64,000 bases of DNA from Bacillota bacterium (GTDB lineage: Bacteria > Bacillota > Clostridia > Lachnospirales > Cellulosilyticaceae), in the NCBI GenBank assembly GCA_023393125.1, contig JAEWMQ010000107.1, positions 30,766 to 94,765 on the forward strand. Reading direction: 5' to 3'. The notes under the pieces are model-generated. The model made no database searches, was not told where the DNA came from, and worked only from the letters and a program-made list of their open reading frames with translations. This document shows, piece after piece, positions 44,136 to 52,528 of this stretch (the first letter of the stretch is position 1; the number at the start of each line of letters is the position of its first letter). The position numbers and the translations under genes are program-made.

Positions 44136-45854
44136 TTGAAATTGATTATTTCGTACATACGTAGGCATTTAATAGGGTTTTGCCTGGCAATTTTATTTTT
44201 AGTCATCGAATCTTTTTGTGATTTAATGCAACCTATGATGATGTCTAAAATAGTAGATGATGCAGTAGCTAGTGGTAATGCTGCATTGGTATTAAAGATA
44301 GGAATGATGATGTTAGGAATTGCCCTCATAGGTGCAGCGGGGGCAGTAGGACGGAATTATTTTGCAGGGCATATTTCTCAGACTATAGGAAAAGAAATGC
44401 GATCGGAACTTTATCGTAAGATTCAAAGTTTTTCTTTTGGAAATATAGACCATTTAGAAACGGCATCGCTTATTACACGTATTACTAATGATGTGGGTCA
44501 GATTCAAAGCTTTGTTACTGGTTGTATGCGCATACTAGTAAAGGCACCGATTATTTGTATAGGAGCCATAGGATTTATTATTGTCCAAACACCTGCGCAA
44601 ATACCAGTAGTACTTTGTATTTTAGCCGTTGCTATGGTGCTTATTATTGGCAATATGAAATTAGGTTACCCTAGATTTAGAAAAGTACAGGTTAAATTGG
44701 ATGCCTTAAATGATGTGAGCCGTTCTTATCTTAATCTTGTTCGTGTTGTAAAAGCATTTGGGCAAGAAGAACAAGAAAAGGAAAGGTTTGGAGAGGTGGC
44801 AGATGATTTAGCAATAGCTAATCAAGGAGCTATGAGAGTCAATGCTGTATTTAATCCTCTGATTAGTTTAGTAGTTAATATGGGGATTGTCGTTTTACTT
44901 TGGACAGCAGGCTATAGAGGGGAAAACATAGAAATAGGAAAACTTATGGCCAGTATTAACTATATGACACAGGTATTATTTGCATTAGGTATGGTATCTA
45001 ATATTTTAAATCATATGATACGTGCAAATGCCTCTGCTGGTCGTATAAAGGAAGTATTAGAAGAAGTACCAGCTATGACAGAAACCGTAAAGGAGATGGA
45101 GATAGATTTAAAAGAAGGTATTTCTTTTGAGGATGTAAGCTTTCATTATCCTTCTACCAAAGAGTATACCTTAGAGCATATCACCTTCCATATTCCTAGG
45201 GGAAAGACGTGTGGTATTATTGGTTCTACAGGTTCAGGGAAAACAACATTAATTCAGCTGTTACTTCGTTTTTATGATACAACTAATGGCAAGATAAGAA
45301 TAGGTAATAAAGAAGTCAAAGAAGTAAAGCTAAAGGCTTTACGTGAAAAGATGGCCCTAGTTTCTCAAAAGGCTCTTTTATTTAGTGGGACGATTGAAAG
45401 CAATTTAAGATGGGGACAGCCAAAAGTATCAGAGGAAAAGTTAAAGGAAGCGATTCGTATTTCTCAGTCTGAGGGGTTTATAGCAGATTTAGACCAGGGA
45501 TTACAGACTGTCTTAGGGCAAGGAGGCGTTAATCTTTCTGGTGGTCAAAAGCAAAGACTTTCGTTAGCTAGAGCCTTGGTTAAAGGCCCAGAGATCTTAA
45601 TACTAGATGATTGTACCAGTGCCCTAGATGCTACTACTGAATCCAAAGTACTTCAAGGGATTAGTGATTATGCAAAAGATATGACTACCTTTTTAATCAC
45701 ACAGAGGATTTCAACCGTTATGAAAGCAGATTATATTTTATGCTTAGAAAATGGGAAATTAGTAGGAAAAGGAACTCATGAAGAATTAATGGAGAACTGT
45801 TCTATTTATCAAGAAATTTATGAGTCTCAGATAGGAGGTGAGCAGGTTGGCTAA
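44136..45854 (+). CDS. ABC exporter half-transporter (subunit 1)
   Basis: A 572-residue exporter: six membrane helices in residues 5-310, then a nucleotide-binding domain with Walker A GSTGSGKTT, signature LSGGQKQR, Walker B ILILDDCTSALDA (Asp replaces the catalytic Glu, as in the degenerate site of heterodimeric exporters) and an ITQR H-loop (Gln for His), so its own ATP site is probably inactive. Start: TTG at 44136, 6 nt after AAGGGGGAG; the TTG at 44130 is too close. It overlaps the next gene by 8 bp. BmrCD/LmrCD-type multidrug export is the likely role. Confidence 0.87.
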   Translation: MKLIISYIRRHLIGFCLAILFLVIESFCDLMQPMMMSKIVDDAVASGNAALVLKIGMMMLGIALIGAAGAVGRNYFAGHISQTIGKEMRSELYRKIQSFSFGNIDHLETASLITRITNDVGQIQSFVTGCMRILVKAPIICIGAIGFIIVQTPAQIPVVLCILAVAMVLIIGNMKLGYPRFRKVQVKLDALNDVSRSYLNLVRVVKAFGQEEQEKERFGEVADDLAIANQGAMRVNAVFNPLISLVVNMGIVVLLWTAGYRGENIEIGKLMASINYMTQVLFALGMVSNILNHMIRANASAGRIKEVLEEVPAMTETVKEMEIDLKEGISFEDVSFHYPSTKEYTLEHITFHIPRGKTCGIIGSTGSGKTTLIQLLLRFYDTTNGKIRIGNKEVKEVKLKALREKMALVSQKALLFSGTIESNLRWGQPKVSEEKLKEAIRISQSEGFIADLDQGLQTVLGQGGVNLSGGQKQRLSLARALVKGPEILILDDCTSALDATTESKVLQGISDYAKDMTTFLITQRISTVMKADYILCLENGKLVGKGTHEELMENCSIYQEIYESQIGGEQVG

Positions 45855-47646
45855 TTTGCAGAAGAATCCTATAGGAGCAAATCCTGCTTCAACTTGGAAA
45901 AGAAGTTTAGGTGCCGTTGTAAAGCCCAAGAACTTTAAGGGCACTTTAAAAAGATTATGGGAGCTTACAAAAGGACAGAGGCAAGGCCTAGCGTTAATCT
46001 TTATGTTATCAGGTTTTGCGGCTATTATTGTAATGGTTACACCCTACTTAATAGGAAAAGTAGTGGATTTAATAGAAGAAGGTAATCCTAGTCTCTTATT
46101 ATTGATGGCATTAGCTGCTTTTTATGTAGGAGATTATCTCATTAAGTTCATTCAGGGTTATGCTATGGCAGCTGTTTCACAAAGGATGATTAAGTATATT
46201 CGTAAGGTATTATTTAACCATTTTAATCACTTGCCACTTGCTTTCTTTGATAAAAGGCAAAACGGAGATCTCATGAGTAGGTTAACCAATGATATTGATA
46301 ACATTAGTACAACTATATCAGACTCATTGACTCAGCTCATGCAATTAGTATTTACCATAGTAGGCGTATTTTTAGTGATGCTCTCTTTAAATATTCCTTT
46401 AACAGGAGTAACCTTGGTGGCAGGGCCACTCATTTATCTTTTGACCAAAAGCATTACTAAAAGGACAAGAATACTTTTTAGGAAACAGCAAGAAGCATTA
46501 GGACGGCTTAATGGTCATATCGAAGAAAGTATTTCAGGGACTATGATTGTTAAGGCCTATGGTAGGGAAGAAGCCTTGATAGAAGAGTTTGAAGAGGTAA
46601 ATGAAGATTTAGCAGCAGTAGCTATTAAAGCACAGATTTGGTCAGGATTTTTAATGCCGCTTATGAATGTTATCAATAACCTATGTTTTATATTTATAGC
46701 AGTGGTAGGAGGCCTTATGGCTACAAAAGATATCATTACTGTAGGAGTGATTTCAAGCTTTTTATTATATGCAAAGCAGTTTACACGTCCACTTAATGAG
46801 GTGGCTAACATTTATAATATCTTGCAGACAGCTGTGGCTGGTGCAGAGCGTATCTTTGAAATATTTGATGAAGAAATAGAGCTGGAAGATATAGAAGGAG
46901 CTAAAGCTCTGTCACAGCCAAGAGGAGAAATTAGCTTTGAGGATGTATGTTTTGGTTACGAAGAAGGGCAGCCTATTCTTAAATCTATCAATCTAAATAT
47001 AGAGCCAGGTACAAGAGTGGCCATTGTTGGTTCTACAGGGGCAGGTAAAACAACCATCATTAGTTTGCTTACCAGATTTTATGACGTAAGCTCTGGTAGG
47101 ATTCTTTTAGATGGAGAAGACATAAAGAATTATCGAAGAAAAGATCTGAGAGACTGTTTTGGCGTCGTACTTCAAGATGCAGCACTCTTCCCTATGAGCA
47201 TTCTAGAAAATATTAGATATGGCAAGCATAATGCTACAGATGAAGAAGTCATAGCAGCAGCCAAAAGTGCCAATGCTCATGACTTTATTCAAAGGCTTCC
47301 TAATGGGTATCATACGATTATAGGGGCAGAAGCTAACACCCTAAGCCAAGGGGAGAAGCAGCTGATTACCATTGCAAGAGCAATTCTAACCAATGCACCT
47401 ATTATGATTTTAGATGAGGCTACTAGTTCTGTTGATACACGTACAGAGCGTAAGATTAAAGAAGCCATCAAGACACTTACAACAGGAAGAACTTCTATCT
47501 TTATTGCCCATCGACTATCTACTATTAGAGATTGCTACATCATCGTTCTTGAAAAAGGAGAGATTGCAGAGATGGGATATCACGAAGAGCTTTTAGAAAA
47601 GCAAGGTATATACTATAAGATGTATCAGACACAAATAGGAGCATAG
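45847..47646 (+). CDS. ABC exporter half-transporter (subunit 2)
   Basis: The partner of the preceding gene, 599 residues: an N-terminal 40-residue cytosolic arm, six membrane helices, Walker A GSTGAGKTT, signature LSQGEKQL (variant of LSGGQ), Walker B IMILDEATSSVD with the catalytic Glu, and IAHR with the H-loop His. The consensus and degenerate sites are thus split between the two subunits as in BmrCD. The GGAGG at 45834-45838 is 8 nt before the TTG at 45847, preferred over the GTG at 45838 that overlaps it. No regulator is adjacent. Confidence 0.88.
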   Translation: MANLQKNPIGANPASTWKRSLGAVVKPKNFKGTLKRLWELTKGQRQGLALIFMLSGFAAIIVMVTPYLIGKVVDLIEEGNPSLLLLMALAAFYVGDYLIKFIQGYAMAAVSQRMIKYIRKVLFNHFNHLPLAFFDKRQNGDLMSRLTNDIDNISTTISDSLTQLMQLVFTIVGVFLVMLSLNIPLTGVTLVAGPLIYLLTKSITKRTRILFRKQQEALGRLNGHIEESISGTMIVKAYGREEALIEEFEEVNEDLAAVAIKAQIWSGFLMPLMNVINNLCFIFIAVVGGLMATKDIITVGVISSFLLYAKQFTRPLNEVANIYNILQTAVAGAERIFEIFDEEIELEDIEGAKALSQPRGEISFEDVCFGYEEGQPILKSINLNIEPGTRVAIVGSTGAGKTTIISLLTRFYDVSSGRILLDGEDIKNYRRKDLRDCFGVVLQDAALFPMSILENIRYGKHNATDEEVIAAAKSANAHDFIQRLPNGYHTIIGAEANTLSQGEKQLITIARAILTNAPIMILDEATSSVDTRTERKIKEAIKTLTTGRTSIFIAHRLSTIRDCYIIVLEKGEIAEMGYHEELLEKQGIYYKMYQTQIGA

Positions 47647-47655
47647 TGCTCCTAT

Positions 47656-48006
47656 TTATTTTAACATATCTAATATTTCTTCCTCTGGCGTTGAAGAATC
47701 ACAACGAACTTCTACTTTTCCATTTTTACCAACAATAAATCCTGGTACAGTTAGAATATTATACTTTTCTCTAAATGAGTTGATTTCGTTATCTGAAGTA
47801 TTATCACTTTCCACGTAATAAATAGCCTGGTTAATCTGGCTAGTCAATCCACTTAATTTTTTAGCAAACTTACGGCAGAATGGGCAGGTTGCACGACCAA
47901 TATAAACAATAGCTAATTCTTCATTAGATAATAATTGATCAGCCTCTATAGAAAGTACTTTTTCAAATAACTTGACATCTTCTTCATATGTATTTTTTTC
48001 AAACAT
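47656..48006 (-). CDS. Thioredoxin-like protein (bacteriocin-accessory type)
   Basis: A 116-residue cytosolic thioredoxin-fold protein. The active site is C41-P-F-C44 in YIGRATCPFCRKFAKKL and the cis-proline is P88 in LTVPGF. The long N-terminal helix and the IGRATCPxC context resemble the PedC/Bta 'bacteriocin transport accessory' group of Firmicutes, which are disulfide reductases or isomerases. No bacteriocin gene is visible next to it. TAGGAGG precedes the ATG on the reverse strand. Confidence 0.83.
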   Translation of the reverse strand: MFEKNTYEEDVKLFEKVLSIEADQLLSNEELAIVYIGRATCPFCRKFAKKLSGLTSQINQAIYYVESDNTSDNEINSFREKYNILTVPGFIVGKNGKVEVRCDSSTPEEEILDMLK

Positions 48007-48192
48007 TTTAATCCTCCTAAGTTTTTTACAATATTATATCAAAACTAAATAGCTCCATCAAACATTTGTATTTTCACTGGACCTCTTTGCCACGAGAAAT
48101 ATATAATGTATGGTATTCGTTATGATGTAAATGATAGATAATAATAAATAAAAATATATTTATAAAGAGATAAAATGAGGAGATAGTAACTG

Positions 48193-48405
48193 ATGTTTAT
48201 AAAAGAAGACAATACGTATAATGAAATGAGAGAAAGTTCAATGATGCAGTGGTTAAATGAGTTATCAAAAAGTGATGATATAGTTAATAGAGGTGGGGCT
48301 AAAGTGACACTAGAACATATAGAGTACTTAAATAGGAAGATTAAAGAATTAGAGGCTAAGAATGCGCTTAAGGATGAATTCTTAAAGAAACTGAAGGGTA
48401 AATAA
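48193..48405 (+). CDS. Small protein of unknown function, 70 residues
   Basis: I do not recognise a family. The product is charged, with an N-terminal acidic half (EMRESSMMQWLNELSKSDD) and a C-terminal helix of heptad type (LEHIEYLNRKIKELEAKNAL) ending in a Lys-rich tail, suggesting a small coiled-coil protein. The order and composition look like a real gene; GAGGAG lies about 11 nt upstream of the ATG. It is alone between the thioredoxin-like and isochorismatase genes. Confidence 0.6.
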   Translation: MFIKEDNTYNEMRESSMMQWLNELSKSDDIVNRGGAKVTLEHIEYLNRKIKELEAKNALKDEFLKKLKGK

Positions 48406-48418
48406 GGTAGTAAGAGCA

Positions 48419-48562
48419 ATGCTTATGCGTACATTTATGAATTCTAAAGTGCTTAGGGCTCTTTCTGCCTCTATTATTATCGTAAATGTACTAGTGAGGT
48501 GTATCGCAGCCAGGACAACAGATGTGCTCAGGGATAGTTTTACTATTGAGGTGATTTATTGA
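48419..48562 (+). CDS. Possible 47-codon ORF with a hydrophobic segment
   Basis: An open frame starting 13 bp after the previous stop: a basic start (MLMRTFMNSKVLR), a hydrophobic stretch (ALSASIIIVNVLV) and a charged tail. The ribosome site (GGTAG) is weak and I see no homologue. It may be the decayed edge of a larger gene. The rest of the gap 48563-48702 shows nothing else. Confidence 0.2.
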   Translation: MLMRTFMNSKVLRALSASIIIVNVLVRCIAARTTDVLRDSFTIEVIY

Positions 48563-48702
48563 TTTAAGAGTTTTTTTATTTAGATTGTAGTATTCTATAA
48601 AAGAAGATAGTCGACTTTTTCGAAGTGAATGACTTTAGGAAGTTTATCTAAAAAAGATAGTATTAAACTTGACACTACCAAATTAAATAAAGGGAGAGAA
48701 AT

Positions 48703-49236
48703 ATGAAAAACACAGTATTATTAGTAGTTGATGTTCAAACAGCACTTGTTGAAGCAGGCCCTTATAATAAAGAAAAGGTCATCGGTAATATAGCTCATCT
48801 CCTTCAACGTTGCAGAGCTAATGGGGTAGAAGTAGTCTATGTGCGTCATGATGATGGAGAGGGTAGTGATCTTGAACAAGGGACTCCTGGTTGGCAAATC
48901 TATAGTGAAATTAAGCCTATGAAAGAAGAACGTATTTTTGAAAAGCAGTATAATAGTGCTTTTTTACATACAGGATTAAGAGAGTATCTTGATAGCAAGC
49001 AAGTAAAAAATATTATTTTAGTAGGCATGCAGACAGAATACTGCATTGATACAACTTGTAAGGTTGCCTTTGAATATGGTTATAAACTCATTATTCCAGA
49101 GGAAACGAATATGACCTTTGATAATGAGTATTTATCTGGTAAGCAGCTTTATGAGTTTTATAACTATAAAGTTTGGAATAAACGCTTTGCTACAGTACAA
49201 TCAATAGAAGAATTAGAACAAGAGTTAATGAAATAA
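48703..49236 (+). CDS. Isochorismatase-family cysteine hydrolase
   Basis: A 177-residue hydrolase of the isochorismatase/nicotinamidase superfamily. The catalytic triad is visible: Asp10 (LLVVDVQ), Lys81 (FEKQYNSAF) and Cys114 (GMQTEYCIDTT), with the cis-peptide just before the cysteine region. Substrates in the family include isochorismate, nicotinamide and various amides; none of the nicotinamidase metal-binding histidines is obvious, so an amidase of unknown substrate is the best call. GGGAGAG precedes the ATG. Cytosolic, monocistronic. Confidence 0.88.
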   Translation: MKNTVLLVVDVQTALVEAGPYNKEKVIGNIAHLLQRCRANGVEVVYVRHDDGEGSDLEQGTPGWQIYSEIKPMKEERIFEKQYNSAFLHTGLREYLDSKQVKNIILVGMQTEYCIDTTCKVAFEYGYKLIIPEETNMTFDNEYLSGKQLYEFYNYKVWNKRFATVQSIEELEQELMK

Positions 49237-49281
49237 GTCTTACTAAATGAAATTATTAATAGAATAGATATTTACGATAAA

Positions 49282-49326
49282 TGGACAATGCTCTTTAAAG
49301 CCTTAAGCTTTAAAGAGCATTGTCCA
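49282..49326. terminator. Perfect 19-bp hairpin covering the end of the GNAT gene
   Basis: TGGACAATGCTCTTTAAAG (49282-49300) and its exact complement (49308-49326), 7-nt loop. The right arm encodes the last residues of the GNAT gene (KWTMLFKA-stop). No long T-run; it may end both convergent transcripts or arise from duplication. Confidence 0.6.
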
Positions 49327-50094
49327 CTTATCAATAGATTCAAAACCGAGACTGTGATAAATTTTACCTGCTTCTGGATTATCATAGAATAAGCAAAGTG
49401 ATTTACCCTCATTTTCGATAAGGTCTCTGCAAAGTTTAGAAAGTGAGCCGGACATAAGTCCTTGATGACGATAAGCTTTACGTGTAGCAACGCCTATAAT
49501 CATAGCAGACATAGAGTTTTCAGCAGTAGTTTGCACGACATTTTTAAGAATGCCATCATCTGTTTCCGTATAATAAACACGCCCAGCGCCTGAACAAATA
49601 ACACGTTCTAATGACTCAGGTGTAGTGGTAGATGCTCTAAATTCTTCAATCTCATCTAAAAGTTCACAGATACGAGAGGCATCTTCAGGCTTAGCTACTT
49701 TGACAGGTAGATTAGTAGATTTAAGCTGCTCGGAGGTTTTTAGTTCACAAAAGTAAGTACTTTTACAGTCATAGTCATTAAAATAAGGTTGAAATACGTT
49801 AAGGACACTCTCTTTACCAGAAACAACCATATGTTTTAAATCTGCTTTAATAATTTCTACAAAAGGTAGTGGATCAAACACAGGAGTTTTGTAGTAAGGA
49901 ATATAGGACCCATTATAGCGAAGAAGTACACCCTCTAATTCACCTATCTCGTTAAAGTCTCCCCATAACTCTTGAAAGTCTTTATCAAACCCATCTTGCT
50001 CAATATCACCAATCATAAAAAGATTAATAGCAGGCTCGGCGCTAAGAAAAGCTAAAGTCTGTGCACGGTCTGCTTCTGTTAATTTACGAATCAT
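49303..50094 (-). CDS. GNAT-family N-acetyltransferase
   Basis: A 263-residue protein whose C-terminal half (about 145-260) is a GNAT domain: ENSMSAMIIGVATRKAYRHQ followed by GLMSGSLSKLCRDLIENEG, with the acetyl-CoA pyrophosphate loop (R-x-x-G-type, RHQGLMSG) and YHSLGFE near the end. The N-terminal half (IRKLTEADRAQTLAFLSAEP...) resembles a second, degenerate GNAT-like domain. The 50094 start is preferred over a longer frame from 50142 because GGGGGTG lies just before it. Substrate unknown. Confidence 0.85.
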   Translation of the reverse strand: MIRKLTEADRAQTLAFLSAEPAINLFMIGDIEQDGFDKDFQELWGDFNEIGELEGVLLRYNGSYIPYYKTPVFDPLPFVEIIKADLKHMVVSGKESVLNVFQPYFNDYDCKSTYFCELKTSEQLKSTNLPVKVAKPEDASRICELLDEIEEFRASTTTPESLERVICSGAGRVYYTETDDGILKNVVQTTAENSMSAMIIGVATRKAYRHQGLMSGSLSKLCRDLIENEGKSLCLFYDNPEAGKIYHSLGFESIDKWTMLFKA

Positions 50095-50243
50095 ACATAC
50101 ACCCCCGTTTTTGAGTAATTTCATCAATACTATCACTAACACAAATAATTGTCAATATTAACTTATTATTCAAAATAGGTGGTGACTATTCAGTTATATA
50201 AATAGAAATTTGTAGAAGCGTTTATGAGGTAGACTTCTGGGAG

Positions 50244-50439
50244 GAAATGAGAGGAGAAGGGCTATCCTCCAGCATTCCGGTTCAAATTTTTTGATGCACT
50301 AGGCTCACTTATTTGGATGAACACACGAAAACTCCCGTTGGTCAAACACTCGTGCTAAAACCCATCCAAAACGTTCGCCAAGTGCCTCTAAAAAATTCTC
50401 CCAAGTCACCCTTCCAGATATCCCTCCTCCTCTCATTTC
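50244..50439 (+). repeat. 196-bp palindromic module, third copy
   Basis: Tips GAAATGAGAGGAG / CTCCTCTCATTTC; centre ATGAACACACGAAAACTC ... CAAACACTCGTGCTAAAACC. It shares with the other two modules the central word pattern ATGAACAnnCGAAAACTC and CAAACACTCGnnnTAAAACCCAT, but differs in the arms. Confidence 0.75.
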
Positions 50440-50731
50440 TGCCAAACGTTATTAAGCTCATAAACAATCCTGACAGTAAAGCGGCGTGAGAAAAATATAA
50501 TGACATTTCAAGCGTATAAGGGATTTTTCATGTTTCTCTCTAGCAATAATAACATATAAAACAGTTAATCAGTTTCTTCTTACATAGTAGTAGCCAAGGC
50601 GGAGAGAATGGGGATTGGGTAGGGTGCCTTGTAAGTAAGCTTACAGTTCTTAACGAAGGATTTTTTCCATTTTCTTTTCATTCACAATAATGTATAAAGC
50701 TTCTTTGTAGTTTATTCTTGTAAAGCATTAG

Positions 50732-50931
50732 CTATGTAGGGAGACTAGTGGACTTGCTGGAAGATGCCTTGGAGCAGAGCTTAGAAACTCTTAATGAAGT
50801 AATCCTTATGGGTTTTAGGGCGAGTGTCTGAGCATAGCGAGTTTTCGCCCGTTCATAAGGATTACGAATTTAGAGTTTCTTAGCGGAGTGAGATAGCAGC
50901 TGAAAGCAAGTACACTAGCCGGACTACATAG
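50732..50931 (-). repeat. 200-bp palindromic module (R2)
   Basis: Reverse-strand copy of the 43519-43718 module, identical in length, about nine in ten bases alike by eye. The central stem is GGGCGA/TCGCCC here against AGGCGA/TCGCCT in R1, so pairing is kept by a double change. Confidence 0.85.
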
Positions 50932-50983
50932 CGGCAACTTAACTTTATACAATATTATTCAAATTTCTATTTTAAAAAGGGTC

Positions 50984-51014
50984 TTGACTCTTCCCTTACA
51001 GGAGTGTGTAAAGT
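50984..51014 (+). promoter_or_regulatory. MerR-type promoter with 19-bp spacer
   Basis: -35 TTGACT (50984-50989), 19-bp spacer, -10 TAAAGT (51009-51014). The spacer CTTCCCTTACAGGAGTGTG holds a rough dyad (CTTCCC/GGAGTG). Overlong spacers with a central dyad are the mark of MerR-activated promoters; a BmrR-like MerR gene is third in this operon. Confidence 0.65.
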
Positions 51015-51055
51015 GACTTTAGATACTAAGTCATACAAGTAAGGAAGGAGAGCAA

Positions 51056-51778
51056 ATGAATACAATTATAGCAGTGAATGGGTTAAAAAAGCAGTACGGC
51101 AATAAGGTGGCAGTAGATGGTTTATCTTTTCAGGTAAAGCAAGGTGAAGTCTTTGGCCTTCTGGGGCATAATGGTGCAGGTAAGTCTACAACTATTAATT
51201 GCATTCTAGGGCTTAAAGCTTTTGAAGAAGGTAGCGCCACTGTACTAGGCATGAAGGCAGCTGAGTCTAGAAAAGAGCTTTTTGAAAGGGTAGGTGTACA
51301 ATTACAACAAGCTTGTTACCAAGATCGAATTAAAGTAGAGGAACTTTGTGAAGAGACAGCCGCACTTTACAAGGCTCCGGCAGATTATCATGAGTTACTA
51401 GAGGCATTTTCATTAAGTGAGTTTAAAAAACAATACGTTTCCACTTTATCTGGAGGAGAAAAACAAAAGCTATCAGTATTACTAGCTCTTATCCCGAAGC
51501 CAGAGGTTGTTTTTCTAGATGAGCTAACAACAGGATTAGATACAGCTGCTAGAAGAGAAGTGTGGAAGAAGCTACGTGAACTTAAGGAAAAAGGTGTAAC
51601 CATACTCCTTACTTCTCATTATATGGATGAGGTAGAAGCACTTTGTGACCGGATTTGTATCATGCAGAAAGGCAGAGAGATAGTAAGTGGCACTGTAAAA
51701 GAGGTTATAGAGAAAAGTCCTTATGAACGATTAGAAGAAGCTTATCTTTGGTATATGGGGGAGGAGGTAGAGGCATGA
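51056..51778 (+). CDS. ABC-2 type exporter ATPase
   Basis: A 240-residue ATP-binding subunit: Walker A GHNGAGKST (about 37-45), signature LSGGEKQK (about 127-134), Walker B EVVFLDELTTGLD, and the switch LTSHYMDEVEALCDR. The HYMDE form and the CcmA-like length match drug or antibiotic exporters of the DrrA/YadG type. GGAAGGAG precedes the ATG. It overlaps the permease gene by 4 bp (ATGA) and lies in an operon with a MerR regulator. Confidence 0.92.
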   Translation: MNTIIAVNGLKKQYGNKVAVDGLSFQVKQGEVFGLLGHNGAGKSTTINCILGLKAFEEGSATVLGMKAAESRKELFERVGVQLQQACYQDRIKVEELCEETAALYKAPADYHELLEAFSLSEFKKQYVSTLSGGEKQKLSVLLALIPKPEVVFLDELTTGLDTAARREVWKKLRELKEKGVTILLTSHYMDEVEALCDRICIMQKGREIVSGTVKEVIEKSPYERLEEAYLWYMGEEVEA

Positions 51779-52518
51779 AAAGGTTTTTAACATTACTAAA
51801 AATAGAAGGATGTGTAGCTCTTAGAGGAATAGATGGTATTTTCTTTGGTATATTAATGCCAGTAGGTATTGCGTTTCTTATTGGGATGATTTGTGGAGAT
51901 AAACCTGCTTTTGAGGGGGCTAATTATACTTTTGTACAAGGTTCTTTTGCAGCACTTATTACAGTAGGTATTTGTGCTACAGCTTTTATGGGAATACCAC
52001 TTACCTTAGCAGATTATAGAGACAAAAAGATATTAAAGCATTATTGTGTGACACCAGTTAGTCCTGCTGTGATATTATTAGTGCAAGTAGTTCTAAATAT
52101 GATAACGGCTTTGACTTCTGCAGTAGGAGTTTACTTAATGATGAAGCTTGGTTTTGGTTACCAGCTTCAAGGTTCTATACTAGGGTTTATAGGAAGTTAT
52201 GTGCTAGTCATGGTTGCTATGTATGGCATAGGAATGCTTATGGCAAGTTTGTGTACTACCGTTAAAATAGCTAACTTAGTATGTACCTTAGTTTACTTTC
52301 CAATGCTCTTTTTATCAGGAGCCACTATTCCTTATGAGGTACTACCTAGTCCGCTTCAAGCAGTAGCTAATGTATTACCTTTAACACAAGGCATTAAGCT
52401 CCTTAAAGGCTATTCTTTAGGAACACCTATGGGTGACTTAGCTTTTCCGTTACTTTTAATGCTAGGTATTGCAGTTATAAGTAGTATCATTTCAGTGAAA
52501 AAATTTAGATGGGAATAG
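51775..52518 (+). CDS. ABC-2 type exporter permease
   Basis: A 247-residue membrane protein with six helices, the partner of the preceding ATPase. FLSGATIPYEVLPSPLQAVANVLPLTQ in the C-terminal half is the ABC-2 signature region. The start is the ATG of the ATGA overlap at 51775; GGAGG (51762-51766) is 8 nt before it, whereas the in-frame ATG at 51755 has no ribosome site. Likely exports a lipophilic drug or peptide. Confidence 0.9.
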   Translation: MKRFLTLLKIEGCVALRGIDGIFFGILMPVGIAFLIGMICGDKPAFEGANYTFVQGSFAALITVGICATAFMGIPLTLADYRDKKILKHYCVTPVSPAVILLVQVVLNMITALTSAVGVYLMMKLGFGYQLQGSILGFIGSYVLVMVAMYGIGMLMASLCTTVKIANLVCTLVYFPMLFLSGATIPYEVLPSPLQAVANVLPLTQGIKLLKGYSLGTPMGDLAFPLLLMLGIAVISSIISVKKFRWE

Positions 52519-52528
52519 GAGGGATACA

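Larger units (their letters stand above)
50200..50972 (-). repeat. Complex palindromic repeat element, copy R2 (inverted relative to R1)
   Basis: A gene-free element of about 773 bp, the inverted relative of R1. Inner terminal repeats are AAATAGAAATTTG (50200-50212) and its complement (50960-50972); note that both ends differ from R1 at the same position (T in R1, A here). It contains two palindromic modules: 50732-50931 (200 bp, same module as R1) and 50244-50439 (196 bp). R1 lacks the second one: after AGAAATG it jumps to CTACAAATTTC. An outer GGTGACTATTCA (50180) matches the outer end of R1. No ORF. Confidence 0.75.

Noticed and set aside
43461..50972. Classic composite transposon formed by R1 and R2
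   Set aside because: Neither element encodes a transposase or even a remnant of one, and no target-site duplication is evident at the outer ends.
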